A stretch of 64,000 bases of DNA from positions 292,044 to 356,043 of the forward strand of contig NZ_JANAVF010000007.1 in NCBI RefSeq assembly GCF_024213195.1. The letters are read 5' to 3'. The translations under genes were made by a program, and so were the position numbers. This stretch comes from Streptomyces sp. TBY4 (GTDB lineage Bacteria > Actinomycetota > Actinomycetes > Streptomycetales > Streptomycetaceae). Of this stretch, positions 17,119 to 28,202 are shown in pieces. Within the stretch, counting starts at the first letter, position 1; each line of letters starts with the position of its first letter. Below the pieces are notes generated by a model. It made no database searches. It was given only the letters and a program-made list of their open reading frames with translations, and was not told where the DNA came from.

Positions 17119-17930
17119 ACGGAGCGAGCCGCGACGCGCTGGCTACCGCCCGCGAGCGTCTCGACGCGCTGACGGACAACACGTCCGTCGACGCGGCGAA
17201 GCTCGCCGGCGAGCTGGCGGCCGTCACCGCGCTGCTCGACCGTGAGGTCTCGCTGCGTCGGGTCATCACGGACCCGGCGCAGTCCGGCGAGGCCAAGGCC
17301 GAGCTGGCCGGTCGTCTGCTCGGCGGCCAGGTGGGCGGGGAAACCCTCGACCTGGTGTCCGGCATGGTCCGGTCCCGCTGGTCGCAGTCCCGTGACCTGG
17401 TGGACTCGCTCGAGGTCCTGGCGGCCACCGCCGACCTCACGGCGGCCCAGCGCAGCGGAGGCCTCGACGACGTCGAGGACGAGCTGTTCCGGTTCGGCCG
17501 GATCGTCACCTCGAACACCGAGCTGCGCGCCGCACTGACCGACCGGTCGGCGACCGCCGCCGCCAAGAGCCAGCTGCTGCGCAGCCTGCTCGGCGGCAAG
17601 GCGAACGCCGTCACCGAGCGGCTGGTCACGCGTCTCGTCACGCACCCGCGTGGACGTAGCCTGGAAGCGGGCCTCGAGTCCCTTTCGAAGGTCGCCGCCG
17701 AGCGCCGCGGCCGCATGGTCGCCACCGTGACCAGCGCGGTTCCGCTCAGCGACGTCCAGAAGCAGCGTCTCGGCGCGGTGCTGGCCAAGCTGTACGGCCG
17801 CCCGATGCACCTGAACCTCGACGTGGACCCCACGGTCCTCGGCGGGATCTCGGTGCGGGTCGGCGACGAGGTCATCGACGGCACCATCGCGGACCGCATC
17901 GCCGAGGCGTCGCGCCGCATGGCCGGCTGA
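17115..17930 (+). CDS. atpH: ATP synthase F1 subunit delta
   Basis: Links the b stalk to the top of F1. At 271 residues it is longer than the roughly 180-residue E. coli form, as is normal in Streptomyces, where the N-terminal part carries an extra helical extension. The C-terminal GGISVRVGDEVIDGTI motif is the OSCP/delta signature. The start overlaps the atpF stop, so the two are translationally coupled. Confidence 0.96.
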   Translation: MNGASRDALATARERLDALTDNTSVDAAKLAGELAAVTALLDREVSLRRVITDPAQSGEAKAELAGRLLGGQVGGETLDLVSGMVRSRWSQSRDLVDSLEVLAATADLTAAQRSGGLDDVEDELFRFGRIVTSNTELRAALTDRSATAAAKSQLLRSLLGGKANAVTERLVTRLVTHPRGRSLEAGLESLSKVAAERRGRMVATVTSAVPLSDVQKQRLGAVLAKLYGRPMHLNLDVDPTVLGGISVRVGDEVIDGTIADRIAEASRRMAG

Positions 17931-17961
17931 CCAGCCACTTATTAGAACAAAGCATTCCTAG

Positions 17962-18015
17962 CGGCCCGGTTGGGCCGTGCAGAACTTGCAGAAGATTCCT
18001 GGGGGTCGCCCCCAG
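17962..18015 (+). other. Hairpins in the atpH-atpA spacer
   Basis: The 130-nt gap holds cggccc/gggccg (about 17962-17977) and ctggggg/cccccag (17999-18015). They could slow RNA decay or polymerase within the operon. AAGGAGAG follows before atpA. Confidence 0.5.
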
Positions 18016-18060
18016 ACCCCTAAGAAGCTTCAGGCCCAACAAGGAGAGCAGGGAACCCAG

Positions 18061-19656
18061 ATGGCGGAGCTCACGATCCGGCCGGAGGAGATCCGGGACG
18101 CACTGGAGAACTTTGTCCAGTCGTACCAGCCGGACGCGGCCTCGCGCGAGGAGGTCGGGACGGTCAGCGTTGCCGGCGACGGCATCGCGAAGGTGGAGGG
18201 CCTGCCCTCCGCCATGGCGAACGAGCTGCTGAAGTTCGAGGACGGAACCCTTGGTCTCGCCCTGAACCTCGACGAGCGCGAGATCGGTGCGGTCGTCCTC
18301 GGCGAGTTCAGCGGTATCGAGGAGGGCCAGCCGGTGCAGCGCACCGGTGAGGTGCTCTCCGTCGGCGTCGGCGAGGGTTACCTCGGCCGCGTTGTCGACC
18401 CGCTCGGCAACCCGATCGACGGCCTCGGCGAGATCGCGACCGAGGGCCGCCGCGCCCTCGAGCTGCAGGCCCCCGGCGTCATGGTCCGCAAGTCGGTCCA
18501 CGAGCCGATGCAGACCGGCTACAAGGCCATCGACGCGATGGTGCCGGTCGGCCGTGGTCAGCGTCAGCTGATCATCGGTGACCGTCAGACCGGCAAGACC
18601 GCTCTGGCCGTCGACACGATCATCAACCAGCGCGACAACTGGCGCTCGGGCGACGTGAACAAGCAGGTCCGCTGCATCTACGTCGCCATCGGCCAGAAGG
18701 GCTCGACCATCGCGTCCGTTCGCGGCGCCCTGGAAGACGCCGGCGCGCTCGAGTACACGACGATCGTCGCCGCCCCGGCGTCCGACCCGGCCGGCTTCAA
18801 GTACCTGGCGCCGTACACCGGCTCGGCCATCGGCCAGCACTGGATGTACGCCGGCAAGCACGTCCTGATCATCTTCGACGACCTGTCGAAGCAGGCCGAC
18901 GCCTACCGCGCCGTGTCGCTGCTGCTGCGCCGTCCGCCGGGCCGCGAGGCCTACCCGGGCGACGTCTTCTACCTGCACTCCCGTCTGCTGGAGCGCTGCG
19001 CCAAGCTCTCTGACGACATGGGTGCCGGTTCGATGACCGGTCTGCCGATCGTCGAGACCAAGGCGAACGACGTGTCGGCGTTCATCCCGACCAACGTCAT
19101 CTCCATCACCGACGGCCAGTGCTTCCTCGAGTCCGACCTGTTCAACGCGGGCCAGCGCCCGGCGCTGAACGTCGGTATCTCGGTCTCCCGCGTCGGTGGC
19201 TCGGCCCAGCACAAGGCCATGAAGCAGGTTTCCGGCCGTCTGCGCCTGGACCTCGCCCAGTACCGCGAGCTGGAGGCGTTCGCCGCCTTCGGTTCCGACC
19301 TGGACGCCGCTTCCAAGGCTTCGCTGGAGCGCGGCAAGCGCCTGGTCGAGCTGCTGAAGCAGGGCCAGTACCAGCCGATGCCCGTCGAGGAGCAGGTCAT
19401 CTCCGTCTGGGCCGGCACCACCGGCAAGATGGACGACGTCCCGGTCAACGACATCCGCCGCTTCGAGTCGGAGCTGCTGGAGCACCTGCGCGTCTCGCGC
19501 AAGGACCTCCTCACCTCCATCGCGGACGGTGGCAAGATGTCGGACGACACCCTCACCTCCATCGCTGACGCCATCGCGGACTTCAAGCGCGGGTTCGAGA
19601 CCTCGGACGGCAAGCTCCTGGGCGAGGACGCGCCGGCCGTCAACGTCTCCAAGTGA
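18061..19656 (+). CDS. atpA: ATP synthase F1 subunit alpha
   Basis: Non-catalytic nucleotide-binding subunit. 531 residues from ATG 18061 with AAGGAGAGC upstream. The Walker A motif is GDRQTGKTAL, and the Arg finger region (SVSRVGGSAQ) is present. The frame is open 5' to 17977 but has no ribosome-binding site there. Length is slightly more than in E. coli. Confidence 0.98.
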   Translation: MAELTIRPEEIRDALENFVQSYQPDAASREEVGTVSVAGDGIAKVEGLPSAMANELLKFEDGTLGLALNLDEREIGAVVLGEFSGIEEGQPVQRTGEVLSVGVGEGYLGRVVDPLGNPIDGLGEIATEGRRALELQAPGVMVRKSVHEPMQTGYKAIDAMVPVGRGQRQLIIGDRQTGKTALAVDTIINQRDNWRSGDVNKQVRCIYVAIGQKGSTIASVRGALEDAGALEYTTIVAAPASDPAGFKYLAPYTGSAIGQHWMYAGKHVLIIFDDLSKQADAYRAVSLLLRRPPGREAYPGDVFYLHSRLLERCAKLSDDMGAGSMTGLPIVETKANDVSAFIPTNVISITDGQCFLESDLFNAGQRPALNVGISVSRVGGSAQHKAMKQVSGRLRLDLAQYRELEAFAAFGSDLDAASKASLERGKRLVELLKQGQYQPMPVEEQVISVWAGTTGKMDDVPVNDIRRFESELLEHLRVSRKDLLTSIADGGKMSDDTLTSIADAIADFKRGFETSDGKLLGEDAPAVNVSK

Positions 19657-19676
19657 CGACGGAAGGAAGCTGACTC

Positions 19677-20594
19677 ATGGGAGCGCAGCTCCGGGTCTAC
19701 AAGCGTCGCATCCGTGCCGTCACGGCGACCAAGAAGATCACCAAGGCGATGGAAATGATCGCCGCCTCGCGCATCGTCAAGGCGCAGCGCAAGGTGGCGG
19801 CATCGATGCCGTACGCGACCGAGCTCACCCGTGCGGTGACCGCGGTGGCGACCGGTTCGAACACCAAGCACGCCCTGACGACCGAGGTCGAGGCGCCGGT
19901 GCGCGCCGCGGTCCTGCTCATCACGAGCGACCGCGGTCTGGCCGGCGGCTACTCCTCGAACGCCATCAAGCAGGCGGAGCGGCTCACCGAGCGGCTGCGC
20001 GGCGAGGGCAAGGAGGTCGACACGTACATCGTCGGCCGTAAGGGTGTCGCCTACTACGGGTTCCGCGAGCGCAAGGTCGCGGAGTCGTGGACCGGCTTCA
20101 CCGACAGCCCGGCCTACGCCGACGCCAAGCGCGTCGCGGCGCCGCTGATCGAAGCCATCCAGGCTGTTACGGCCGAGGGTGGCGTCGACGAGCTGCACAT
20201 CGTCTACACGGAATTCGTGTCGATGATGACGCAGAACGCGGTCGACGGCCGGATGCTGCCGCTCAGCCTCGACAAGGTCGAAGAGGAGACCGGCGCGAAG
20301 GGCGAGATCCTTCCGCTGTTCGACTTCGAGCCGTCGGCGGAGGACGTCCTCGACGCCCTTCTGCCGCGCTACGTCGAGAGCCGCATCTACAACGCACTGC
20401 TGCAGTCGGCCGCCTCCGAGCACGCCGCCCGCCGCCGCGCGATGAAGTCGGCGACCGACAACGCCGGGGATCTCATCAAGAGCCTCTCCCGGCTTGCCAA
20501 CGCGGCCCGCCAGGCCGAAATCACCCAGGAAATCAGCGAGATCGTCGGTGGCGCCAGCGCCATGGCAGACGCGACCGCGGGGAGTGACAAGTAA
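19677..20594 (+). CDS. atpG: ATP synthase F1 subunit gamma
   Basis: Rotor shaft. 305 residues. The N-terminal RRIRAVTATKKITKAMEMIAASR and the C-terminal MKSATDNAGDLI helix form the coiled-coil axle, and ITSDRGLAGGYSSN lies in the Rossmann-like domain. The stop shares bases with the atpD start (TAATG). Confidence 0.98.
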   Translation: MGAQLRVYKRRIRAVTATKKITKAMEMIAASRIVKAQRKVAASMPYATELTRAVTAVATGSNTKHALTTEVEAPVRAAVLLITSDRGLAGGYSSNAIKQAERLTERLRGEGKEVDTYIVGRKGVAYYGFRERKVAESWTGFTDSPAYADAKRVAAPLIEAIQAVTAEGGVDELHIVYTEFVSMMTQNAVDGRMLPLSLDKVEEETGAKGEILPLFDFEPSAEDVLDALLPRYVESRIYNALLQSAASEHAARRRAMKSATDNAGDLIKSLSRLANAARQAEITQEISEIVGGASAMADATAGSDK

Positions 20595-22033
20595 TGACGA
20601 CCATTGAGACGGCCGCCGCCACGGGCCGCGTCGCCCGGGTCATCGGCCCGGTCGTCGACGTGGAGTTCCCCGTCGACGCCATGCCCGAGATCTACAACGC
20701 CCTCAAGGTCCAGGTCGCCGACCCGGCCGAGAACGGCGCCCTGAAGACGCTGACCCTGGAAGTCGCCCAGCACCTGGGTGACGGCCTGGTCCGCACCATC
20801 TCCATGCAGCCCACCGACGGTCTGGTCCGCCAGGCCCCGGTGACCGACACGGGCGAGGGCATCACCGTCCCCGTCGGTGACTTCACCAAGGGCAAGGTCT
20901 TCAACACCCTGGGTGAGGTGCTGAACTACCCGGAGGAGAACGCCAACGTCACCGAGCGCTGGCCGATCCACCGCAAGGCGCCCCGCTTCGACGAGCTCGA
21001 GTCGAAGACCGAGATGTTCGAGACCGGCGTCAAGGTCATCGACCTTCTCACCCCGTACGTCAAGGGTGGAAAGATCGGTCTGTTCGGTGGTGCCGGTGTC
21101 GGCAAGACCGTTCTGATCCAGGAAATGATCTACCGCGTCGCCAACAACCACGACGGTGTGTCGGTCTTCGCGGGCGTCGGTGAGCGTACCCGTGAGGGCA
21201 ACGACCTCATCGAGGAAATGGCCGACTCGGGCGTCATCGACAAGACGGCGCTTGTCTTCGGCCAGATGGACGAGCCCCCGGGCACGCGTCTTCGCGTCGC
21301 GCTGGCCGGTCTGACCATGGCGGAGTACTTCCGCGATGTGCAGAAGCAGGACGTGCTCTTCTTCATCGACAACATCTTCCGTTACACCCAGGCCGGTTCG
21401 GAGGTGTCGACCCTTCTGGGCCGCATGCCGTCCGCCGTGGGTTACCAGCCGAACCTGGCTGACGAGATGGGTCTGCTGCAGGAGCGCATCACCTCGACCC
21501 GTGGTCACTCGATCACCTCGATGCAGGCGATCTACGTCCCCGCGGACGACCTGACCGACCCGGCGCCGGCCACCACCTTCGCCCACCTCGACGCGACGAC
21601 GGTTCTTTCCCGTCCGATCTCCGAGAAGGGCATCTACCCGGCCGTGGACCCGCTGGACTCGACGTCCCGCATCCTCGACCCGCGGTACATCGCGGCGGAC
21701 CACTACGCCACGGCGATGCGCGTCAAGGGGATCCTGCAGAAGTACAAGGACCTCCAGGACATCATCGCGATCCTCGGTATCGACGAGCTGGGCGAGGAGG
21801 ACAAGCTCGTTGTCCACCGTGCCCGTCGTGTCGAGCGCTTCCTGTCGCAGAACACGCACGTCGCCAAGCAGTTCACCGGTGTCGACGGTTCGGACGTTCC
21901 GCTCGACGAGTCGATCACGGCCTTCAACGCGATCTGCGACGGAGACTACGACCACTTCCCCGAGCAGGCGTTCTTCCTGTGCGGTGGCATCGAGGACCTG
22001 AAGGCGAACGCCAAGGAGCTGGGCGTCTCCTGA
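20594..22033 (+). CDS. atpD: ATP synthase F1 subunit beta
   Basis: Catalytic subunit. 479 residues. Walker A GGAGVGKTV, the catalytic Glu in GERTREGNDL and the DELSEED-equivalent DELGEEDKL are visible. ATG overlaps the atpG stop, giving matched expression. A hairpin follows before atpC. Confidence 0.99.
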   Translation: MTTIETAAATGRVARVIGPVVDVEFPVDAMPEIYNALKVQVADPAENGALKTLTLEVAQHLGDGLVRTISMQPTDGLVRQAPVTDTGEGITVPVGDFTKGKVFNTLGEVLNYPEENANVTERWPIHRKAPRFDELESKTEMFETGVKVIDLLTPYVKGGKIGLFGGAGVGKTVLIQEMIYRVANNHDGVSVFAGVGERTREGNDLIEEMADSGVIDKTALVFGQMDEPPGTRLRVALAGLTMAEYFRDVQKQDVLFFIDNIFRYTQAGSEVSTLLGRMPSAVGYQPNLADEMGLLQERITSTRGHSITSMQAIYVPADDLTDPAPATTFAHLDATTVLSRPISEKGIYPAVDPLDSTSRILDPRYIAADHYATAMRVKGILQKYKDLQDIIAILGIDELGEEDKLVVHRARRVERFLSQNTHVAKQFTGVDGSDVPLDESITAFNAICDGDYDHFPEQAFFLCGGIEDLKANAKELGVS

Positions 22034-22078
22034 TCCGGCGCGCTCCGCGAGGAGCGCATCCGGTTCGCAGGTTTGCAC

Positions 22079-22109
22079 GGAGAGGGGCGGGTGTGTCCCG
22101 TCCCTCTCC
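22079..22109 (+). terminator. Hairpin between atpD and atpC
   Basis: A 13-bp stem (22079-22091 with 22097-22109) with one G-U pair and a 5-nt loop, inside the 141-nt atpD-atpC gap. It is probably a partial terminator or RNA processing/stability element, because atpC follows with no obvious new promoter. Confidence 0.6.
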
Positions 22110-22174
22110 CCACGCCCATTAGAATTTGACCCAACACCCGGCCTTCCCGCCGGGTGGTGACCCGAGGAGCCACC

Positions 22175-22549
22175 TTGGCTGCTGAGCTGCACGTCGAGCT
22201 GGTCGCGGCGGACCGTAGCGTCTGGTCCGGCGAGGCCACCCTGGTTGTCGCCCGCACCACGTCCGGCGACATCGGCGTCATGCCCGGTCACCAGCCGCTT
22301 CTCGGTGTGCTGGAATCGGGCCCGGTGACCATCCGTACCGTCGGGGGCAACACTGTTGTCGCCGCGGTGCACGGCGGATTCATCTCGTTCGCGGACAACA
22401 AGCTGTCCCTGCTGGCCGAGATCGCCGAGCTTGCCGACGAGATCGATGTCGAGCGGGCGGAGCGGGCACTGGAGCGCGCGAAGTCGGAGACCGATGGGGC
22501 CGCCGAACGTCGCGCCGATGTCCGGCTGCGCGCGGTTTCGGGGCGCTGA
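22175..22549 (+). CDS. atpC: ATP synthase F1 subunit epsilon
   Basis: Rotor subunit that couples gamma to the c-ring and inhibits ATP hydrolysis. 124 residues, from a TTG with GAGGAG 7 nt upstream. The N-terminal beta-sandwich contains GDIGVMPGHQPLLG. The C-terminal helical part is shorter than in E. coli, as usual in actinobacteria. Confidence 0.95.
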   Translation: MAAELHVELVAADRSVWSGEATLVVARTTSGDIGVMPGHQPLLGVLESGPVTIRTVGGNTVVAAVHGGFISFADNKLSLLAEIAELADEIDVERAERALERAKSETDGAAERRADVRLRAVSGR

Positions 22550-22575
22550 GCCCCAGTACTGGTAAGAGTTTTACA

Positions 22576-22625
22576 CCTCAGCCGCGGCCCGTTCCGGAAT
22601 TTTCCGGACCGGGTCGCGGCTGAGG
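22576..22625. terminator. Terminator of the atp operon
   Basis: A long, nearly symmetric stem (22576-22586 with 22615-22625, extended by inner complementary segments including tccgga copies) just after atpC. It can work in both directions. Confidence 0.75.
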
Positions 22626-22682
22626 CGATGCGGGTGCGTTTTGGGATGTGCGTCATTCGATGAGCGAGGAGGTCGGTGAAAG

Positions 22683-23132
22683 ATGCTCCTCGCTCTGCTT
22701 GTGAGCGGCCTGGTCGTCGTGGCCCTGGTGGTGATCGGGCTGTTTGTGTTCGGGCTGCGCCGCAGACTGATCCAGCGCTCCGGCGGCACCTTCGACTGCA
22801 GCATGCGCTGGGGCGTGTCCGAGGAACCGGACGTCTCCGGCAAGGGCTGGGTGTACGGGGTCGCGCGCTACAGCGGTGACCGCATCGACTGGTTCCGCGT
22901 CTTCAGCTACTCCCCGCGGCCGCGCCGGCTGCTGGAGCGGTCCTCCATCGAGGTCGTCGCCCGCCGTGCGCCCGAGGGCGAGGAGGAGCTGGCCCTGCTC
23001 TCCGACGCCGTCGTGCTCGGCTGCCTGCACCGCGGCACCCGCCTGGAGCTGGCGATGAGCGAGGACGCGCTGACCGGTTTCCTGGCCTGGCTGGAGGCGG
23101 CGCCTCCCGGCCAGCGGGTGAACGTGGCCTGA
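22683..23132 (+). CDS. DUF2550 family membrane-anchored protein
   Basis: 149 residues: one N-terminal membrane helix (about 2-24), then a PH-like basic soluble domain with FDCSMRW and WFRVFSYSPRPRRLLER. The family is actinobacterial, of unknown function, and is conserved next to atpC. ATG with GGTGAAAG upstream. Function cannot be assigned. Confidence 0.85.
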   Translation: MLLALLVSGLVVVALVVIGLFVFGLRRRLIQRSGGTFDCSMRWGVSEEPDVSGKGWVYGVARYSGDRIDWFRVFSYSPRPRRLLERSSIEVVARRAPEGEEELALLSDAVVLGCLHRGTRLELAMSEDALTGFLAWLEAAPPGQRVNVA

Positions 23133-23170
23133 GGCCGGCGCAGCCGCACGAGCGGCGCGTAGAAAACGAA

Positions 23171-23210
23171 GAAGCCGGGAAGAGGGGGGCGGACCCCTCT
23201 TCCCGGCTTC
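23171..23210. terminator. Bidirectional terminator, DUF2550 gene and chitinase
   Basis: A perfect 17-bp stem (23171-23187 with 23194-23210) with a 6-nt loop, between two convergent genes. A-rich sequence lies on the left and a short T-run on the right, which fits use in both directions. Confidence 0.85.
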
Positions 23211-23216
23211 GGTCCT

Positions 23217-25331
<2,115 letters not shown>

Positions 25332-25452
25332 GGGTGCTCCTCCGAGGTCCGCGGCGGACGTGGGGACGTCCGCCGCATGGGGGTGGGACCTGCGCCGCCC
25401 GTGAACGCGCCCATGAGGTTTTGTCATGGCGTGCTCACCACAGTTGTGCGTG

Positions 25453-25481
25453 AGAGTAGAAAGGTCTGGACCAACCGTCAA
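25453..25481 (-). promoter_or_regulatory. Chitinase promoter
   Basis: On the minus strand there is TTGACG (25481-25476), a 17-nt spacer, then TACTCT (25458-25453). This fits a housekeeping-sigma promoter. It would give a leader of roughly 115 nt before the TTG start. Confidence 0.65.
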
Positions 25482-25494
25482 GAGGTCCAGACCT
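25461..25494. promoter_or_regulatory. Two DasR-type/chitinase direct-repeat operators
   Basis: ggtctggacc (25463-25472, between the -35 and -10) and aggtccagacct (25483-25494, just upstream of the -35). Both resemble the 12-bp repeat of Streptomyces chitinase promoters and the DasR element built on TGGTCTAGACCA. They imply N-acetylglucosamine-controlled repression. Confidence 0.65.
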
Positions 25495-25532
25495 CCCGTA
25501 GCAGCCCCGGATTCATTTCCGGTCGAATCCCG

Positions 25533-26174
25533 TCAGAGCCCCAACTCCTGCGCCAGCACGGCAGCTTGGACCCGGCTGCGCAGCTCCAGCTTGGCCAGCA
25601 CCCGGCTGACGTGGGTCTTCGCCGTCGCCTCCGCCATCTCCAGGCGCACCGCGATCTCCGCGTTCGACAGACCCTCGCCCAGGCACCCCAGCACCTCCCG
25701 CTCGCGCGGGGTCAGCGATTCCACCGAGGCCGGCACGGGGACCCGTACGGGCTTCGGATCCGCGAACTCCGCGATCAGCCGGCGGGTCACCGCCGGGGCG
25801 ATCAGACCCTCCCCGCGCGCGACGGTCCGTACCGCCGCGATCAGCTGCGCCGCGTCCGCGTCCTTCAGCAGGAAGCCCGACGCGCCCGCGCGCAGGGCCC
25901 CGAAGACGTACTCGTCGAGATCGAAGGTGGTCAGCACGAGCACGTCGGCCAAACCCTCCGCGACCACCTGGCGGGTCGCCGAGACCCCGTCCAGGCGCGG
26001 CATCTGCACGTCCATGAGCACCAGGTCCGGCCGCAGCGCGCGGGCCAGGCGCACCGCCTCCTCCCCGTCCGCGGCCTCGCCCGCCACCTCGATGTCGCCC
26101 GCGCTGCGCAGGATCAGGACCAGCCCGGCCCGTACCGCGCTCTGGTCCTCCGCCACCACGACCCTGATCGTCAC
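25533..26174 (-). CDS. NarL/LuxR-type response regulator
   Basis: 213 residues from a GTG that overlaps the histidine kinase stop (GTGA). The receiver domain is about 1-120, with phospho-acceptor Asp in LVLMDVQMP (about residue 54), the switch Thr in VLTTFD and Lys in LLKDAD. A C-terminal LuxR HTH (LTPREREVLGCLGEGLSNAEIA) follows. Partner of the kinase encoded upstream. Target genes are unknown. The chitinase lies beside it in the same direction, and a functional link is possible but unproven. Confidence 0.93.
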   Translation of the reverse strand: MTIRVVVAEDQSAVRAGLVLILRSAGDIEVAGEAADGEEAVRLARALRPDLVLMDVQMPRLDGVSATRQVVAEGLADVLVLTTFDLDEYVFGALRAGASGFLLKDADAAQLIAAVRTVARGEGLIAPAVTRRLIAEFADPKPVRVPVPASVESLTPREREVLGCLGEGLSNAEIAVRLEMAEATAKTHVSRVLAKLELRSRVQAAVLAQELGL

Positions 26175-27391
26175 GCCCGTACCGCCCCTTCCTCCACGGG
26201 CAGTGTCGCCCGGACCCGCCAGACCGCGTCCGCGCGGCCCGCTTCGAATGCCCCGCCGAGCAGTTCCGTCCGCTCGCGCATGCCGATCAGGCCGGCGCCG
26301 GAGCCGGGTGCCCGGGGGCCGGGCCGCTCCCCGTAGGGGGAGTCGACCACGACGTGCAACGCGCCGCCGCCCCCGGCCCTGCCCCCGGCCCCGGGCTCCT
26401 CGCGGTCCAGCCGGACGGTGACCGTACCGGGGGCCGCGTGCTTGAGGGCGTTGGTCAGCGACTCCTGGACGATCCGGTACGCGGCCAGCTCCACCGGGGC
26501 GGGCAGCGGCCCGGGAGCCTCCCCGGGCCGCCGGTCGAGGAGTACGAAGTCCAGCCCGCTCGCGGCCCCGTTCGTACGGGCCTGCTCCAGCAGGGCGTCC
26601 AGCCCGTCCAGCGAGGGCGTCGCGACGGCCTCCGCCCCCGCTCCCGCGTCCCGCAGCAGCCCGATCAGCCGGCGCATCTCGGCGAGTCCCTGGACGCTGT
26701 TCTCCCGGATCACCCCGAGCGCCTCCCGGCTGGTGGCGGGGGAGTCGATGGAGAGCGCGGCGGTGGAGTGGATGGCGATGGCGGAGAGGTGGTTGGCCAC
26801 CATGTCGTGCAGCTCGCGGGCCATCCGGGCCCGCTCGGCGACGACCGCCTGGGCCCGGTCCATTTCGGCCAGCAGCGCCGTCTGCTCGGCGCGCAGCCTG
26901 GCGGCCGTGGCGGCCTCGCGGTGGTTGCGCAGGGTGGCCCCGGTCAGGGCCGGGCCGAAGCTCACGATGCCCGTGACCACGCCGATCAGCAGGGCCTGCG
27001 GGGTGCGCAGCCAGGCCACGGCGGCGATGGTCACGGCGACGGTGATCAGGCCGGTGATCACCGGGAGGCGGCGGGCCATGGCCGGTTTTCCGTAGACCAC
27101 GGCCGCGTACATCAGGTCGGTGAAGATCAGCACGGTGGCCAGGTTCCCCACCGTGAACTGGTCGGCGACCAGCCCGGCGGTACCGACGGCGAGGGTCAGC
27201 CGGGGCGCGCTGCGGCGCAGCAGCTCCATCGCGCCGAGGGCGAGGAGGGGGACCAGCGCCGCCCAGGCGGGGAACAGGTCGCGGGTGGGGGAGCTGTGCA
27301 CCCCGAGCGACCACAGGAGCAGGCCGGCGGCCACGCTGAACACGGCGAGCAGCACGTCGTCACGGTGCGGCGGCGGGATCTTGAGGGTCAC
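26171..27391 (-). CDS. Sensor histidine kinase, HisKA_3 type
   Basis: 406 residues from GTG 27391. Four to five N-terminal membrane helices (about 10-150) with no large external domain suggest sensing of a membrane state or small molecule. The dimerisation helix has H195 in ARELHDMVANHLSAI, and a HATPase_c domain follows (YRIVQESLTNALKHA, then GAGLIGMRER). The stop overlaps the response-regulator start. The open frame extends far upstream, but that part is antisense to the next gene and is not similar to kinases. Confidence 0.9.
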   Translation of the reverse strand: MTLKIPPPHRDDVLLAVFSVAAGLLLWSLGVHSSPTRDLFPAWAALVPLLALGAMELLRRSAPRLTLAVGTAGLVADQFTVGNLATVLIFTDLMYAAVVYGKPAMARRLPVITGLITVAVTIAAVAWLRTPQALLIGVVTGIVSFGPALTGATLRNHREAATAARLRAEQTALLAEMDRAQAVVAERARMARELHDMVANHLSAIAIHSTAALSIDSPATSREALGVIRENSVQGLAEMRRLIGLLRDAGAGAEAVATPSLDGLDALLEQARTNGAASGLDFVLLDRRPGEAPGPLPAPVELAAYRIVQESLTNALKHAAPGTVTVRLDREEPGAGGRAGGGGALHVVVDSPYGERPGPRAPGSGAGLIGMRERTELLGGAFEAGRADAVWRVRATLPVEEGAVRA

Positions 27392-27568
27392 GGACCCATC
27401 CAACAGGCTGCGGCGGGAGCGGGCGTCGCCATCGCGGCTGCTTTTCGGACGGTCCCCTACATCGAAGGATGCAGGGCGGCCGCCCCGGCATTCGTCCCCG
27501 GCGACGAGGAAACCCGGCGAACCGGGCGGGAAGCTGGGGTCATCCCCCTCGCAGGAACGGAGAATCCC

Positions 27569-28147
27569 GTGCTCGTCACCCTGATCATCGCCTGTGAAGT
27601 CGGCTTCTGGGTCCTGCTGGCCGGCGGCCTGGCCCTGCGCTACCTCGCGAAGATGCCGAGGACCGGCGCGGCCGTGCTGCTGTGCGAGCCGCTCCTGGAG
27701 CTGGTGCTGCTGGTGGCCACCGCGGTGGACCTGCGCGGCGGCGCCGAACCGGACTGGAAGCACGGGCTCGCCGCGCTGTACCTCGGCTACACCGTCGCCT
27801 ACGGGCACTACACCGTGCGCTGGCTCGACGGCCATGCCGCGTACCGGCTGGCCGGCGGCCCGAAGCCGGCCGGCGCGGGGTACGGCGCGGCGCGGGCCGC
27901 CCACGAGTGGAAGCTGTTCGCGCGGACCGTCCTCGCGGCGGCCGTCGCGGCGGGGCTGCTGCAGGCCGCGATCTGGTACGTCGGCGGTTCCGGCGACACC
28001 GCGGTGCTGCGCGGGTGGCAGCTGACGGCCCTGCGGGTGGTCGGCATCCACGCCCTGATCGCCGTCACCTACACGGTGTGGCCGAAGCAGCAGCCGAAGC
28101 CGGATCCGGAACCCGCGAAGGCGCTCTCCGACGCGGACCGGCCCTAG
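27569..28147 (+). CDS. Four-helix integral membrane protein of unknown function
   Basis: 192 residues from GTG 27569, with GGAACGGAG upstream. Hydrophobic segments lie at about 4-24, 33-54, 64-85, 115-135 and 150-170, and the tail is charged. GHYTVRWLDGHAAYRLAGG between helices is well formed, but I recognise no family. It is divergent from the histidine kinase, with about 180 bp between the starts, so the two may share a control region. Confidence 0.7.
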   Translation: MLVTLIIACEVGFWVLLAGGLALRYLAKMPRTGAAVLLCEPLLELVLLVATAVDLRGGAEPDWKHGLAALYLGYTVAYGHYTVRWLDGHAAYRLAGGPKPAGAGYGAARAAHEWKLFARTVLAAAVAAGLLQAAIWYVGGSGDTAVLRGWQLTALRVVGIHALIAVTYTVWPKQQPKPDPEPAKALSDADRP

Positions 28148-28202
28148 GACGGGAGTCCGTCAGGGGCCGCCGGCCCTCCGGGTGCCGTCGGCCCTCCCGG
28201 TG

